This document shows positions 1 to 7,854 of a stretch of 64,000 nt of DNA, piece after piece. The stretch spans positions 62,001 to 126,000 of the forward strand of contig NZ_JAHWFK010000020.1 in NCBI RefSeq assembly GCF_019710575.1, given 5' to 3'. The notes under the pieces were generated by a model. It was given only the letters and a program-made list of their open reading frames with translations. It had not been told where the DNA came from and searched no databases. Origin of the DNA: Paractinoplanes polyasparticus (GTDB taxonomy: Bacteria > Actinomycetota > Actinomycetes > Mycobacteriales > Micromonosporaceae). The translations under genes and the position numbers were made by a program. How positions within the stretch are numbered: the stretch's first letter is position 1; every line of letters begins with the position of its first letter.

Positions 1-57
1 GCCGCCGTGGCCCTGGCCACGGGCCGCGATCTCCGTCGTCGAATAACGCCTTCCTGA
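1..57 (+). CDS. 3' end of an upstream gene, probably an ABC transporter permease (partial)
   Basis: One frame stays open from the left edge to a TGA at 55-57 and encodes the tail AAVALATGRDLRRRITPS. FtsX/MacB-type permeases often end in a short basic tail after the last membrane helix, which this resembles. The stop lies 12 bp before the ABC ATPase start at 70, so the two would form a permease-ATPase operon. The identity is an inference from position and a very short tail. A second frame closes at 44 and could be the true one instead. Confidence 0.4.
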   Translation, partial: AAVALATGRDLRRRITPS

Positions 58-69
58 GGGGACCACCAC

Positions 70-723
70 GTGAAGACACTCAGCGTCGCCGGGGCCGACC
101 TCGCCTGGGACAGCGACCGCACGGTGCTGCGGGGCGTCTCGGTCGAGGCCCGCCCCGGTCAGATCCTGGCCGTCACCGGCACGTCCGGCGCCGGCAAGAC
201 GACCCTGCTCAGCGCGATGGCCGGCCTGCTGACACCGGTCGCCGGCGAGGTGCTGGTCGACGGCGAGCGGCTGACCGGCCGCGACCAGGCGGTGAAGCTC
301 GGCGTCGTGCTGATCCCGCAGGACAACGGCCTGGCCGCGATCCTGACCGCCGCCGAGAACATCTCGGTCGCGGTCATCGCCACCGGCGGCACGGCAGCCG
401 AGGCCCGCCGGCGCACGGCCGAGGCGCTCGAGCCGCTGGGCCTCTCGGGCCAGGCCAACCAGCTCATCGAGGAACTCTCCGGCGGCCAGCAGCAGCGCAC
501 GGCCATCGCCCGCGGCCTGGCCCTGCAGGGCGACATCCTGCTGGCCGACGAGATCACGAGCGAGCTCGACGCGGCCAACCGCCAGCGCGTCATGGAACTG
601 CTGCGAGCCGAGGCCGCCCGCGGCGCCGCCGTGGTCTTCGCCACCCACGACCCCGAGGCCGCCGCCGCCTGCGACCGCGAACTCCACCTGGGCGACGGCG
701 AAGCCGTCTGGGTGCGCGGTTAG
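70..723 (+). CDS. ABC transporter ATP-binding protein (LolD/MacB-like class)
   Basis: This 217-residue cytoplasmic ATPase subunit powers an ABC exporter or an FtsX-type permease. The Walker A motif GTSGAGKTT lies near residues 37-45. The signature is LSGGQQQR. The Walker B region is ILLADEITSELD, where the usual DEPT is DEIT, and the switch histidine is in ATHD. The length fits single-domain LolD-type subunits. The GTG at 70 is chosen because GAGGGGA lies about 7 bases upstream. It follows the probable permease tail at 1-57. Its TAG stop overlaps by four bases (TTAG) the stop of the convergent ABC ATPase at 720-1562, so both strands end in the same tetranucleotide. The substrate cannot be told. 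Confidence 0.9.
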   Translation: MKTLSVAGADLAWDSDRTVLRGVSVEARPGQILAVTGTSGAGKTTLLSAMAGLLTPVAGEVLVDGERLTGRDQAVKLGVVLIPQDNGLAAILTAAENISVAVIATGGTAAEARRRTAEALEPLGLSGQANQLIEELSGGQQQRTAIARGLALQGDILLADEITSELDAANRQRVMELLRAEAARGAAVVFATHDPEAAAACDRELHLGDGEAVWVRG

Positions 724-1562
724 GCCACGGTCTCCGTTCCGCCCGGGACGAGCGTGACCTCGCCGTCGATGTGCTGGACGGTGAACAGGGTGCCGGGCGG
801 ATACGAGCCCAGCACCTCGGGCGGCAGCTGCACGGTGCCGTCGCCGGCCACCACGGCGAAGTCCTGGCCGTCGCGGCCCTCGGCGCCGACCCGGCCGTCG
901 CGGATGGTCACGGCGCGGCCCAGGCGCGCGCCGACCTCGTTGTCGTGGGTGACGACGACGATCGTGGTCTGGCGTTCGGCGTTCACCGTCTCCATCGCGG
1001 CCAGCACCTCGTCGCGGCCGGCGGTGTCGAGGCGGCTGGTGGGCTCGTCGACCAGCAGCAGGCCCGGGCCGGAGGCGATGCCGACGGCGAGCGCGGCCCG
1101 CTGGCGTCCGCCGGGCGTGAGGTCGGCCAGTCGCTGGCGGCCCTGACCGGGCAGGCCGACCAGGTCGAGGATGCGGTCGGGGTCGTCGAGGGTGATGCCG
1201 CGGGTGTGGGCGGCGCGGCGCTGGGCCAGCCAGATGTTGCGGTGCAGCGACGCGTACGGCAGCAGGTTGCGGGCCGCGCCCTGCAGGACCACGCCGATCT
1301 CGGTGCCGCGCAGGCGGGAGATCTCGCCGTCGGAGAGCTTGCCCATGTCGTAGGTGCCGATGTTGATCCGCCCGGCCGAGGGCCGCATCAGCCCGGCCAG
1401 CAGGGCGATCAGCGTCGACTTGCCCGAACCGGACGGGCCGACCAGCGCGATCGTCTCACCCGGGGCGATCGACAGGTCGACACCGGCCAAGGCCACCACA
1501 TCGCCCGCTTCGGCCCGGTAGATGTGCACCACGCGCCGGCACGCGACAGCGAGTCCGTTCAT
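720..1562 (-). CDS. ABC transporter ATP-binding protein with C-terminal extension
   Basis: This is an ATPase subunit of about 280 residues. Walker A is GPSGSGKST and Walker B is LLLVDEPTSRLD, with VVTHD as the switch region. The signature region reads LTPGGRQRAALA, so the usual LSGGQ serine is replaced by Thr-Pro. After the ATPase fold there is a C-terminal stretch of about 55 residues with a DGTVQLPPEVL segment that may form a small beta domain. The ATG at 1562 is preferred because the frame upstream to 1616 runs into the promoter region of the divergent prs gene. Neither start has a clear ribosome site. It is convergent with the ATPase at 70-723. The substrate is unknown. Confidence 0.85.
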   Translation of the reverse strand: MNGLAVACRRVVHIYRAEAGDVVALAGVDLSIAPGETIALVGPSGSGKSTLIALLAGLMRPSAGRINIGTYDMGKLSDGEISRLRGTEIGVVLQGAARNLLPYASLHRNIWLAQRRAAHTRGITLDDPDRILDLVGLPGQGRQRLADLTPGGRQRAALAVGIASGPGLLLVDEPTSRLDTAGRDEVLAAMETVNAERQTTIVVVTHDNEVGARLGRAVTIRDGRVGAEGRDGQDFAVVAGDGTVQLPPEVLGSYPPGTLFTVQHIDGEVTLVPGGTETVA

Positions 1563-1624
1563 GGTGCCCAACCTAGCGTTTACGGGGACCGCATTTCTCA
1601 CCCGTCGACCGGGCATTTTAGGGT

Positions 1625-2575
1625 GTGACCGTGCGCGACATCGCCGTTTTCTCCGGATCCGCCCATCCTGACCTTGCCGCCGAGATCTGCGACCACCTCG
1701 GGGTGCCGCTGCTGCCGATCCGCACCTCCCGCTTCGCCAACGACTGCATCGAGGTGCAGTTGCAGGCCAACTGCCGTGAACGCGACGTCTACCTGATCCA
1801 GCCGCTCGTTCCGCCGGTGCAGGAGAACCTCGTCGAACTGCTCTTCATGCTGAACGCGGCCCGGGGCGCCTCGGCCGGCCGCATCACGGTGGTGCTGCCG
1901 CATTACGCGTACGCCCGCAGCGACAAGAAGGACGCGCCGCGCATCAGCATCGGGGGCCGTCTGGTGGCCGACCTGCTCACCACGGCCGGCGCCGACCGGG
2001 TGCTGGCCATGACGCTGCACTCGCCGCAGGTGCACGGCTTCTTCAACATCCCCGTCGACCACCTGCACGCGCTGCAGGAGCTGGCCCGGCACTTCCGGCG
2101 CTACAACCTGGAGAACGCCGTGGTCGTCTCGCCCGACCTGGGCAACGCCAAGGAGGCGGCGGCGTTCGCCCGGCTGCTCGGCATCGGGGTGGCGGCCGGC
2201 GCCAAGCAGCGCTACGCCGACGACAAGGTGGTCATCAGCACGGTGATCGGCGACGTCGCCGACAAGGACGTGATCGTGCTCGACGACGAGATCGCCAAGG
2301 GCAGCACGGTCTTCGAACTGCTGGACCGGCTGCGCGAGCGCAACGTCCGCAGCGTCCGGGTGGCCTGCACGCACGGGCTTTTCGCGGCCGACGCGGTGCA
2401 GCGGCTCTCGGCCGAGAAAGAGATCGAAGAGATCGTCTGCACCAACACCGTGCCGATCCCGGCGCAGAACCACACCGAGAAGCTCACCATCCTGTCGGTC
2501 GCGCCCGCTCTGGCCGAGGCGATGCGCCGCATCCACAACGGCGAATCGGTCAGCGCGTTGTTCCATGACGCCTGA
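1625..2575 (+). CDS. prs: Ribose-phosphate pyrophosphokinase-like enzyme (Prs family, divergent)
   Basis: The family makes PRPP from ribose 5-phosphate and ATP for nucleotide, histidine and NAD synthesis. The 316 residues match the family length. The N-terminal FSGSAHPDLA and central LPHYAYARSDKKDAPRISI segments are Prs-like, as is LHSPQVHGFFNIPVDHL. The usual PRPP loop DDxxDTGGT is replaced by LDDEIAKGST (2280-2309), so this is a divergent paralog and may not be the housekeeping enzyme. The GTG at 1625 is used; a GTG six bases later is also in frame. The gene diverges from the ABC ATPase and overlaps the next gene by 11 bases, which suggests translational coupling. Confidence 0.82.
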   Translation: MTVRDIAVFSGSAHPDLAAEICDHLGVPLLPIRTSRFANDCIEVQLQANCRERDVYLIQPLVPPVQENLVELLFMLNAARGASAGRITVVLPHYAYARSDKKDAPRISIGGRLVADLLTTAGADRVLAMTLHSPQVHGFFNIPVDHLHALQELARHFRRYNLENAVVVSPDLGNAKEAAAFARLLGIGVAAGAKQRYADDKVVISTVIGDVADKDVIVLDDEIAKGSTVFELLDRLRERNVRSVRVACTHGLFAADAVQRLSAEKEIEEIVCTNTVPIPAQNHTEKLTILSVAPALAEAMRRIHNGESVSALFHDA

Positions 2576-3455
2576 CGGTCGGGTGCTCGACGCGCTGCTC
2601 GCGATGCAGCGGCAGAGCTGGGAGCAGGGGGTCGCCGCGCACGCTGCGCTCGACCTGGGCCGGGACGACCTGGCCTACCTGATGGCTTCGTCGGCGGTGG
2701 CACGGCAGACGCCCGACGGCCGGCTCGGCGGCCCCGACGACAACGCGGTCAACGGCGCGGCGTGCGGAGAGGCGGTCGTACGGGCCGGGTTCGCGGACGC
2801 CGCCCGGCGCCAGCTCGACTTCCTGCTGCACGATGCGCCGCGTACGCCGGACGGGACGATCTGCCACGTGCTCGGCTCGTCGCAGGTCTGGGCGGACACC
2901 GTCTACATGGTGGTGCCGTTCCTCGCGTTGAGCGGCGAACTGGACGAGACCGTGCGCCAAGTGCACGGGCACCGTCGGCACCTGTGCCGGGATGGGCTCT
3001 ATTCGGCGATCGAGCCGGGCCGCCCCGCGCGCTGGGGTGGCGGCAACGGCTGGGTGGTGGCGGGAATCGCCCGGGCTGTCCGGCTGGCCCCGTCGCTGGT
3101 GTCGACGGATCTGCCGGCCCACGCGCGCGAGGTGCTGGACGCATGCCTGGCCCTGCGCCGCGACGACGGGTTGTTCCACGACGTGCTCGACGATGACACG
3201 TCGTTCCGCGAGACGAACGCCGCGCAGATGTTCGCCTACGCGGCCCTGACGGGCGCCGCTGACGGGTGGCTGCCGGACACCTATGCCGCCGTGGGCCGGG
3301 ATCTGCTGGCCGCGGCCGCGCGCGAGGTCGACGAGCACGGCCTGGTGCGGAACGCGTGCGGCGCGCCGACCTTCGACCGGCCGGGGACCTCGGCCGAGGC
3401 GCAGGCTTTCCACCTGCTCGCGACGGTAGCCGCCGAGCGGAGGCCCGCGGGGTAG
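2565..3455 (+). CDS. Glycoside hydrolase family 88/105-like protein (unsaturated glucuronyl/rhamnogalacturonyl hydrolase fold)
   Basis: This 296-residue protein has the (alpha/alpha)6-barrel pattern of GH88/GH105. These enzymes hydrate and release 4,5-unsaturated uronic acids made by polysaccharide lyases. WADTVYMVVPFL (2889-2924) matches the family's catalytic Asp segment, with Asp111 in the expected place. RWGGGNGWVVAGIARA matches the conserved W-x-RGNGW segment. No signal peptide is visible, so it should act in the cytoplasm on imported oligosaccharides. The ATG at 2565 overlaps the prs gene. No polysaccharide lyase or sugar transporter is adjacent, so the true substrate is open. Confidence 0.75.
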   Translation: MTPDGRVLDALLAMQRQSWEQGVAAHAALDLGRDDLAYLMASSAVARQTPDGRLGGPDDNAVNGAACGEAVVRAGFADAARRQLDFLLHDAPRTPDGTICHVLGSSQVWADTVYMVVPFLALSGELDETVRQVHGHRRHLCRDGLYSAIEPGRPARWGGGNGWVVAGIARAVRLAPSLVSTDLPAHAREVLDACLALRRDDGLFHDVLDDDTSFRETNAAQMFAYAALTGAADGWLPDTYAAVGRDLLAAAAREVDEHGLVRNACGAPTFDRPGTSAEAQAFHLLATVAAERRPAG

Positions 3456-3466
3456 TGGTGTGCTGA

Positions 3467-3499
3467 CGGGGGACGGGGAGGGCAGGACGCCGTCCCCCG
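3467..3499. terminator. Hairpin after the GH88/105 gene
   Basis: The arms CGGGGGACGG (3467-3476) and CCGTCCCCCG (3490-3499) pair perfectly over 10 bp with a 13-base loop. The hairpin starts 12 bases after the stop codon. There is no T-tract, as is common in high-GC actinobacteria. Confidence 0.6.
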
Positions 3500-3555
3500 C
3501 AGCTTGAAGGTGATCCGCCGGGTTGAGCTGGGCTCCTTTCACCGGGATCAATAGA

Positions 3556-3569
3556 TGGGAGCGCTCCCA
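3556..3569. promoter_or_regulatory. Orphan CebR/CelR-type operator palindrome
   Basis: TGGGAGCGCTCCCA is a perfect 14-bp palindrome. It is identical to the operator known for the LacI-family cellulose regulators CelR of Thermobifida and CebR of Streptomyces. Here it lies between two convergent genes, 58 bases beyond the stop of the LPMO gene, and no promoter-proximal gene follows on either strand. Confidence 0.7.
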
Positions 3570-3626
3570 GAAACTGTAACGGCTGTCACTGTCCAGCGCC
3601 AGGGGGTGGGTGCCTCAGTGGAGCCG

Positions 3627-4700
3627 TCAGGTGGTGGCCGCGCAGGTCACCGTGGGGGTGGTGGCGGTTCCGGAGCCGATGTAGCCGAAGCTCGTCGTTC
3701 CGGCGGCCGGCAGGGCGCCGTTGTAGGCGGCGTTCTTGGCGACCAGCGAATTGCCGCTTGCCGAGACCGTCGAGTTCCACGACTGCTGCACCGACGGGGC
3801 GCTGCCGTAGGCCAGCGTCACCGTCCAGCTCTTGATGGCCGACGAACCCACGGTCACCTGGACCTCGCCCTGGAAGCCGCCCGACCACTGGCTGCTCGTC
3901 GAGTACGTCGCGGAGCACGCCCCGGCGGCCGGCGTCGTCGGGGGAGTGGTGGGAGGCGTGGTCGGCGGGGTCGTGGGCGGGGTGGTCGGAGGTGTGGTGG
4001 GCGGCGTGGTGGGCGGGGTCGTGGTGCCGCCGAAGTTCACGTCGCTGCAGAAGTAGTAGGACTGGTCGCTGTGGCTGGCCTGCCAGATCGTGTAGAGCAG
4101 GGCCCGTCCGCTGCGGCCCGGCGCGGACACCGGGACGTCGATCTCGACGCCGTCGGCACGCTGGGTCCACCGGGCGGCCGGGGTGTTGCCGATCTGCGAG
4201 ACCTGCTCGAGGTCCGACCACTTCAGGGCCTGGGTGACCGGGTTGAAGCCGGGCTTGCTGACGTACACCCGGATGTAGTCGGCGCCGTGGCGGGCGCCGT
4301 CGAACAGCTTGACGTTGAAGCTGTTGCCGACGTTGGTGGCCTTCCAGTCGCCGATGGCGTCCAGGGCGCTGTAGCGGCCGCTTTCCGTGCGGCCGCCGCT
4401 GCACAGCTGGCCGTCGGGAATGGCGCCCTGGTGGTTGCCGGCGACGTTCTCGCGGAACAGCCCGTTCCAGTTCCACATGGCGTTCGGGTTGGCCTGCCAG
4501 GCCTGCCAGCACATGGGGTCCTCGGTGGCCATGGCCGGGTCCTGGAACTTGCTGCCCCAGCGTTCGAAGCAGCCGTAGTTGCGCGACGCCGGACCGGTGA
4601 CGTTGCCGTGCGCGCTCGCGGGGGAGGCCGGCGCGAACAGTACGGTGAGGCCGGCGAGCAGAAGCCCGGCCAGCGCGCTGAAGAGAATTCTGGATTTCAT
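3627..4700 (-). CDS. Secreted lytic polysaccharide monooxygenase, AA10 with C-terminal CBM2
   Basis: This is a copper enzyme that cleaves cellulose or chitin chains oxidatively outside the cell. A signal peptide ends in PASA, leaving His31 (HGNV) as mature residue 1. This His and His138 (GARHGADYIRVYV) would form the copper brace. SYYFCSDVNF near the end of the catalytic domain carries the aromatic axial position. A linker made of repeated TTPP units joins a CBM2 of about 100 residues (from about residue 257) with the family's paired Cys and binding Trp residues (SQWSGGF, IKSWTVT, QQSWNS). The CBM2 suggests cellulose as substrate, though chitin is not excluded. The gene lies between a GH88/105-type enzyme and a sirtuin. 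Confidence 0.93.
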   Translation of the reverse strand: MKSRILFSALAGLLLAGLTVLFAPASPASAHGNVTGPASRNYGCFERWGSKFQDPAMATEDPMCWQAWQANPNAMWNWNGLFRENVAGNHQGAIPDGQLCSGGRTESGRYSALDAIGDWKATNVGNSFNVKLFDGARHGADYIRVYVSKPGFNPVTQALKWSDLEQVSQIGNTPAARWTQRADGVEIDVPVSAPGRSGRALLYTIWQASHSDQSYYFCSDVNFGGTTTPPTTPPTTPPTTPPTTPPTTPPTTPPTTPAAGACSATYSTSSQWSGGFQGEVQVTVGSSAIKSWTVTLAYGSAPSVQQSWNSTVSASGNSLVAKNAAYNGALPAAGTTSFGYIGSGTATTPTVTCAATT

Positions 4701-4793
4701 GAGGGCATGTGCTCCGCATGGTCGGTGGCCCGGTGGACAGGCCAGAGGGATCCGCGGGAGCTGCCCTCAACTCCCGAATCGCATACACCGGCG

Positions 4794-4832
4794 GGTGTCG
4801 TAACACCGTTACATAAAATCGACGATTGTCAA
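4794..4832 (-). promoter_or_regulatory. Probable LPMO promoter with two small inverted repeats
   Basis: On the minus strand, TTGACA at 4832-4827 is a good -35 element; the -10 is not clear. Just downstream are GTAAC-ACC-GTTAC (4800-4812) and GGTGT-CGTA-ACACC (4794-4807). They overlap and could bind a regulator. The sequence is markedly AT-richer than the surroundings. Confidence 0.4.
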
Positions 4833-4884
4833 TAGTGGAGAAAACCCTTCGTTTCCCGTGCGCCGCGACAGGCACACTTTCGCG

Positions 4885-5646
4885 ATGGACCCACTGAGCG
4901 CTGCGACCGATATGGGCGCCGCCGCCGACCTGAGCGCCGCAGTCAAGCTGATCGCCGGAGCCGAGCGGCTCGTCGTCTTCACCGGGGCCGGCATGTCGGC
5001 CGAGAGCGGCGTGCCCACCTTCCGGGACACGTTGACCGGACTGTGGGCCCGCTACGACGCCGGGGAGCTGGCCACCCCCGAGGCCTTCGAGCGTGATCCC
5101 GCCCTGGTCTGGGGCTGGTACGAATGGCGGCGCGAACTGGTCGAGCGGGTGCGGCCGAACGCCGGCCACGAGGCGGTCGCCCGTCTGGGCTGCACCGTGA
5201 TCACGCAGAACGTCGACGACCTGCACGAGCGGGCCGGCTCGAAGAACCCGATCCACCTGCACGGCTCGCTCTTCGCCCCACGCTGTTCCGGGTGCGGGAA
5301 GCCGGCGGACGGGACCGCAGTTGGCGGGGCGGGTGGTGAAGGGCCGAGGACCCCGCCCGCTTGCGGGTTCTGCCAGTCCCTCGTACGCCCGGGGGTGGTC
5401 TGGTTCGGCGAGACGTTGCCGGTCGCCGCGTTGGAGGCTGCGGTGGAGGTCGCAGCCAACGCCGACGTGCTGATCACGGTGGGTACGTCGGGGGTGGTGT
5501 ATCCGGCGGCCGAGATCCCGCAGGTGACCGCGAAGATGGGCGGCGCCGTCATCCAGGTCAACCCGCAGCCGACGCCGCTCGACCCGTTCTGCACGGTCAA
5601 CCTGCGGGGACCGGCGGCCCGGGTGCTGCCCGAGATCGTCCGATGA
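4885..5646 (+). CDS. Sir2-family NAD-dependent protein deacylase (sirtuin)
   Basis: Sirtuins remove acyl groups from lysine using NAD+, giving nicotinamide and O-acyl-ADP-ribose. The NAD-binding motifs GAGMSAESGVPTFRD and TQNVDDLHERAG are intact. The catalytic histidine is in HLHGSLF (codon 5260-5262). Two Cys pairs, RCSGCGKP and PACGFCQS, would hold the structural zinc. The end carries the expected GTSGVVYPA and VNPQPTPLD segments. About 253 residues fit the bacterial CobB-like size. The ATG at 4885 is used; a GTG at 4858 in the same frame would add nine residues, and neither has a strong ribosome site. It is divergent from the LPMO gene. The substrate is unknown. Confidence 0.9.
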   Translation: MDPLSAATDMGAAADLSAAVKLIAGAERLVVFTGAGMSAESGVPTFRDTLTGLWARYDAGELATPEAFERDPALVWGWYEWRRELVERVRPNAGHEAVARLGCTVITQNVDDLHERAGSKNPIHLHGSLFAPRCSGCGKPADGTAVGGAGGEGPRTPPACGFCQSLVRPGVVWFGETLPVAALEAAVEVAANADVLITVGTSGVVYPAAEIPQVTAKMGGAVIQVNPQPTPLDPFCTVNLRGPAARVLPEIVR

Positions 5647-5705
5647 ATGGTTGCAAACCTGGCGAACCGGCACCACGCACCTCGTAAGGCGCGGATCATG
5701 TCGTC

Positions 5706-7742
5706 ATGGGTGTCATGGCTTACCCCCTCCGGTACGCGCTCGCCGATCTGGCCCTGGCACTGAGCCGGGTCTCGCACGAACCTGCCGCCGTGCAGTCCAC
5801 AGCTGCCCGCGCCGCCGCCGACATGATCGGTGACGGGGCCGGGGTGCAGCTGCTGCGCGACGACGGGCGCTACGACTCGATCACCTACCACCATGTCGAC
5901 GACGGGCGGTCGGCCTCGCTGGCCCGCGTGCTCGATCACGTCGACCAGCTGCCCGACGACGACTTCTCGACGGCGCTGGCGGCCAGCCGCCGGCCCATCG
6001 TGCTGGCCGGCGACGGCGTCGAGCCGCTGGCGGGCGAGGAGCACGAGATCCACTCGGCCGTCCTGTGCCCGGTGATCGTCGACAACACGTACGCGGGATA
6101 TCTGGTGCTGACCCGCGAGGCGCCGGGGTCGTTCTATTCGACGGCCGAGGTCGAGCTGGCCCGGGACATCGCCGGGGAGCTGGCGCTCGCCTGTTCCAGC
6201 GCGCGCGCCCTGGAGCGGCTGCGGGCCAGCGAGGAGCGCTATCGCCGGGTGCTCGAGACCATCCCCGAGGGGGTGCTTCAGCTCGATCCGGACGCCGTGG
6301 TGACGTACGCCAACGAACCGATCGGTGTCGTCCTGGGCATGCCCCGCTCGCAGCTCGTCGGCGTCTCGCTCCGCGGTTTCCTCAACGACCAGGGTCAGAA
6401 GGAGCTGGACCGGCGCATCACCGAGTGCCGGGAGGGTCGCTCCACGGTCGGTGGCACCCGGCTCATGCGGGCCGACGGGTCGCAGCGCAGCGTCCGGATC
6501 AGCATGATGCCGCTGATGGGCGATCACGGCGAGTTCACCGGCGTTGTCTGCATGGTCACCGACACCACCGATCACATCGACGCCCGCGGTCTCAAGCGTC
6601 AGCTCGACCACCTGCGCCGGCTGGACAGCCTGGGTCAGCTCATCGGCGGCATCTCGCACGACTTCAACAACCTGCTGACCGTGGTCGGCGGCTCGGCCGA
6701 GATGATCTCCGCCTCGACCGAGGAGACCAGCCAGCAGCACAAGCTGGCCGTGGACATCCTGGACGCGGTCGGCACCGGGCGCTCGCTGACCCACCAGTTG
6801 CTCGCGTTCGGCCGCAGCGACGGCAACCGCCCCGAGATCATCCCGATTCCGGACCTGCTGACCGATGTGCAGTCTCTGTTCAGCCGTACGCTCGGCGAGC
6901 ACATCGGCCTCGACCTGGCGTTCGGCCCGGACGTGTGGGCCGTGCGGGCCGAGCGTGGCCCGCTGGAGCAGGCGCTGGTCAACCTGGCCGCGAACGCCCG
7001 CGACGCGATGCTGCACGGCGGCATGCTGCGGGTGGCCGCCATGAACGAACTGGTCGAGGCGGGTAAGGGCCCCGAGGGCGTGCCGCCGGGCCGGCTCGTG
7101 CACATCGTCATCACCGACACCGGCGTGGGCATGAGCGCCGAGGTGCGCCGGCGGGCGCTCGAGCCGTTCTTCACCACCCGCCCCACCGCCGCCGGTCTCG
7201 GGCTGGCCACGACCGCCGGCATCGTGCAGGCGCTGGGCGGCCACATCGAGCTCGAGTCCGAGCCGCGGATGGGGACGACGGTCCACCTCTATCTGCCCGC
7301 GGCCGAGGAGAAGCCGCTGGCCGTGTCCGGCCGTCAGGGCGCGCCGGCCGTTATCGGCCGGGTGCTCATCGTCGAGGACCAGCCCGAGGTGGCGCAGCTC
7401 GTGCAGCGCCTGATCGAGCCGGCCGGGTACGCCATCACGGTCGCGACCGACGCCCTGCAGGCGGTGACCCAGGTGGCCGCGGGCGCGCACCCCGACCTGC
7501 TGATCACCGACGTGGTGATGCCGACGATGACCGGCCCCGAGCTGGCGGCGGCGCTGCGGACGCACCAGCCGCACCTGCCGGTGCTCTACATGTCCGGCTA
7601 CACGGCGGCATCGCTCGGTCCGCAGCTGCACCTCGACGACAACAGCATGCTGATCGAGAAGCCGTTCACCCGGTCGACGCTGCTCGGGGCGATCCGCACG
7701 CTGTCCGGTACCAGCACGAACGACACCGCCACGTCCAAGTAA
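5706..7742 (+). CDS. Hybrid sensor histidine kinase (GAF-PAS-HisKA-HATPase-REC)
   Basis: This 678-residue soluble sensor kinase has no membrane segment, so it should read a cytoplasmic signal. A GAF domain covers about residues 20-165 and a PAS domain about 175-290. The phosphoacceptor His318 is in GGISHDFNNLLT. The ATPase has NLAANARD, DTGVGMS, PFFTT and GLGLAT motifs. A C-terminal receiver (about 555-670) has Asp602 in LLITDVVMP and the conserved Lys in EKPF. The HisKA type (SHDFNN) is typical of hybrid kinases that pass phosphate to their own receiver. No separate response regulator is next to it, so output may be by protein contact. Confidence 0.92.
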   Translation: MGVMAYPLRYALADLALALSRVSHEPAAVQSTAARAAADMIGDGAGVQLLRDDGRYDSITYHHVDDGRSASLARVLDHVDQLPDDDFSTALAASRRPIVLAGDGVEPLAGEEHEIHSAVLCPVIVDNTYAGYLVLTREAPGSFYSTAEVELARDIAGELALACSSARALERLRASEERYRRVLETIPEGVLQLDPDAVVTYANEPIGVVLGMPRSQLVGVSLRGFLNDQGQKELDRRITECREGRSTVGGTRLMRADGSQRSVRISMMPLMGDHGEFTGVVCMVTDTTDHIDARGLKRQLDHLRRLDSLGQLIGGISHDFNNLLTVVGGSAEMISASTEETSQQHKLAVDILDAVGTGRSLTHQLLAFGRSDGNRPEIIPIPDLLTDVQSLFSRTLGEHIGLDLAFGPDVWAVRAERGPLEQALVNLAANARDAMLHGGMLRVAAMNELVEAGKGPEGVPPGRLVHIVITDTGVGMSAEVRRRALEPFFTTRPTAAGLGLATTAGIVQALGGHIELESEPRMGTTVHLYLPAAEEKPLAVSGRQGAPAVIGRVLIVEDQPEVAQLVQRLIEPAGYAITVATDALQAVTQVAAGAHPDLLITDVVMPTMTGPELAAALRTHQPHLPVLYMSGYTAASLGPQLHLDDNSMLIEKPFTRSTLLGAIRTLSGTSTNDTATSK

Positions 7743-7854
7743 CGGCGAATCCGGGACTCCGACCGAAGGTGCGAAACCGGGCGTAAAGGCTTGCTATCCG
7801 AAGCGGACAAACAGCAATATTCCGGGGCATTGTCCGCTGCGGAAGGACCGTCGA

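Noticed and set aside
3555..4835. Long plus-strand open frame opposite the LPMO gene
   Set aside because: It is a GC-rich shadow of a clearly coding minus-strand gene; its residues are low-complexity Gly/Arg/Ala/Val with no family features.
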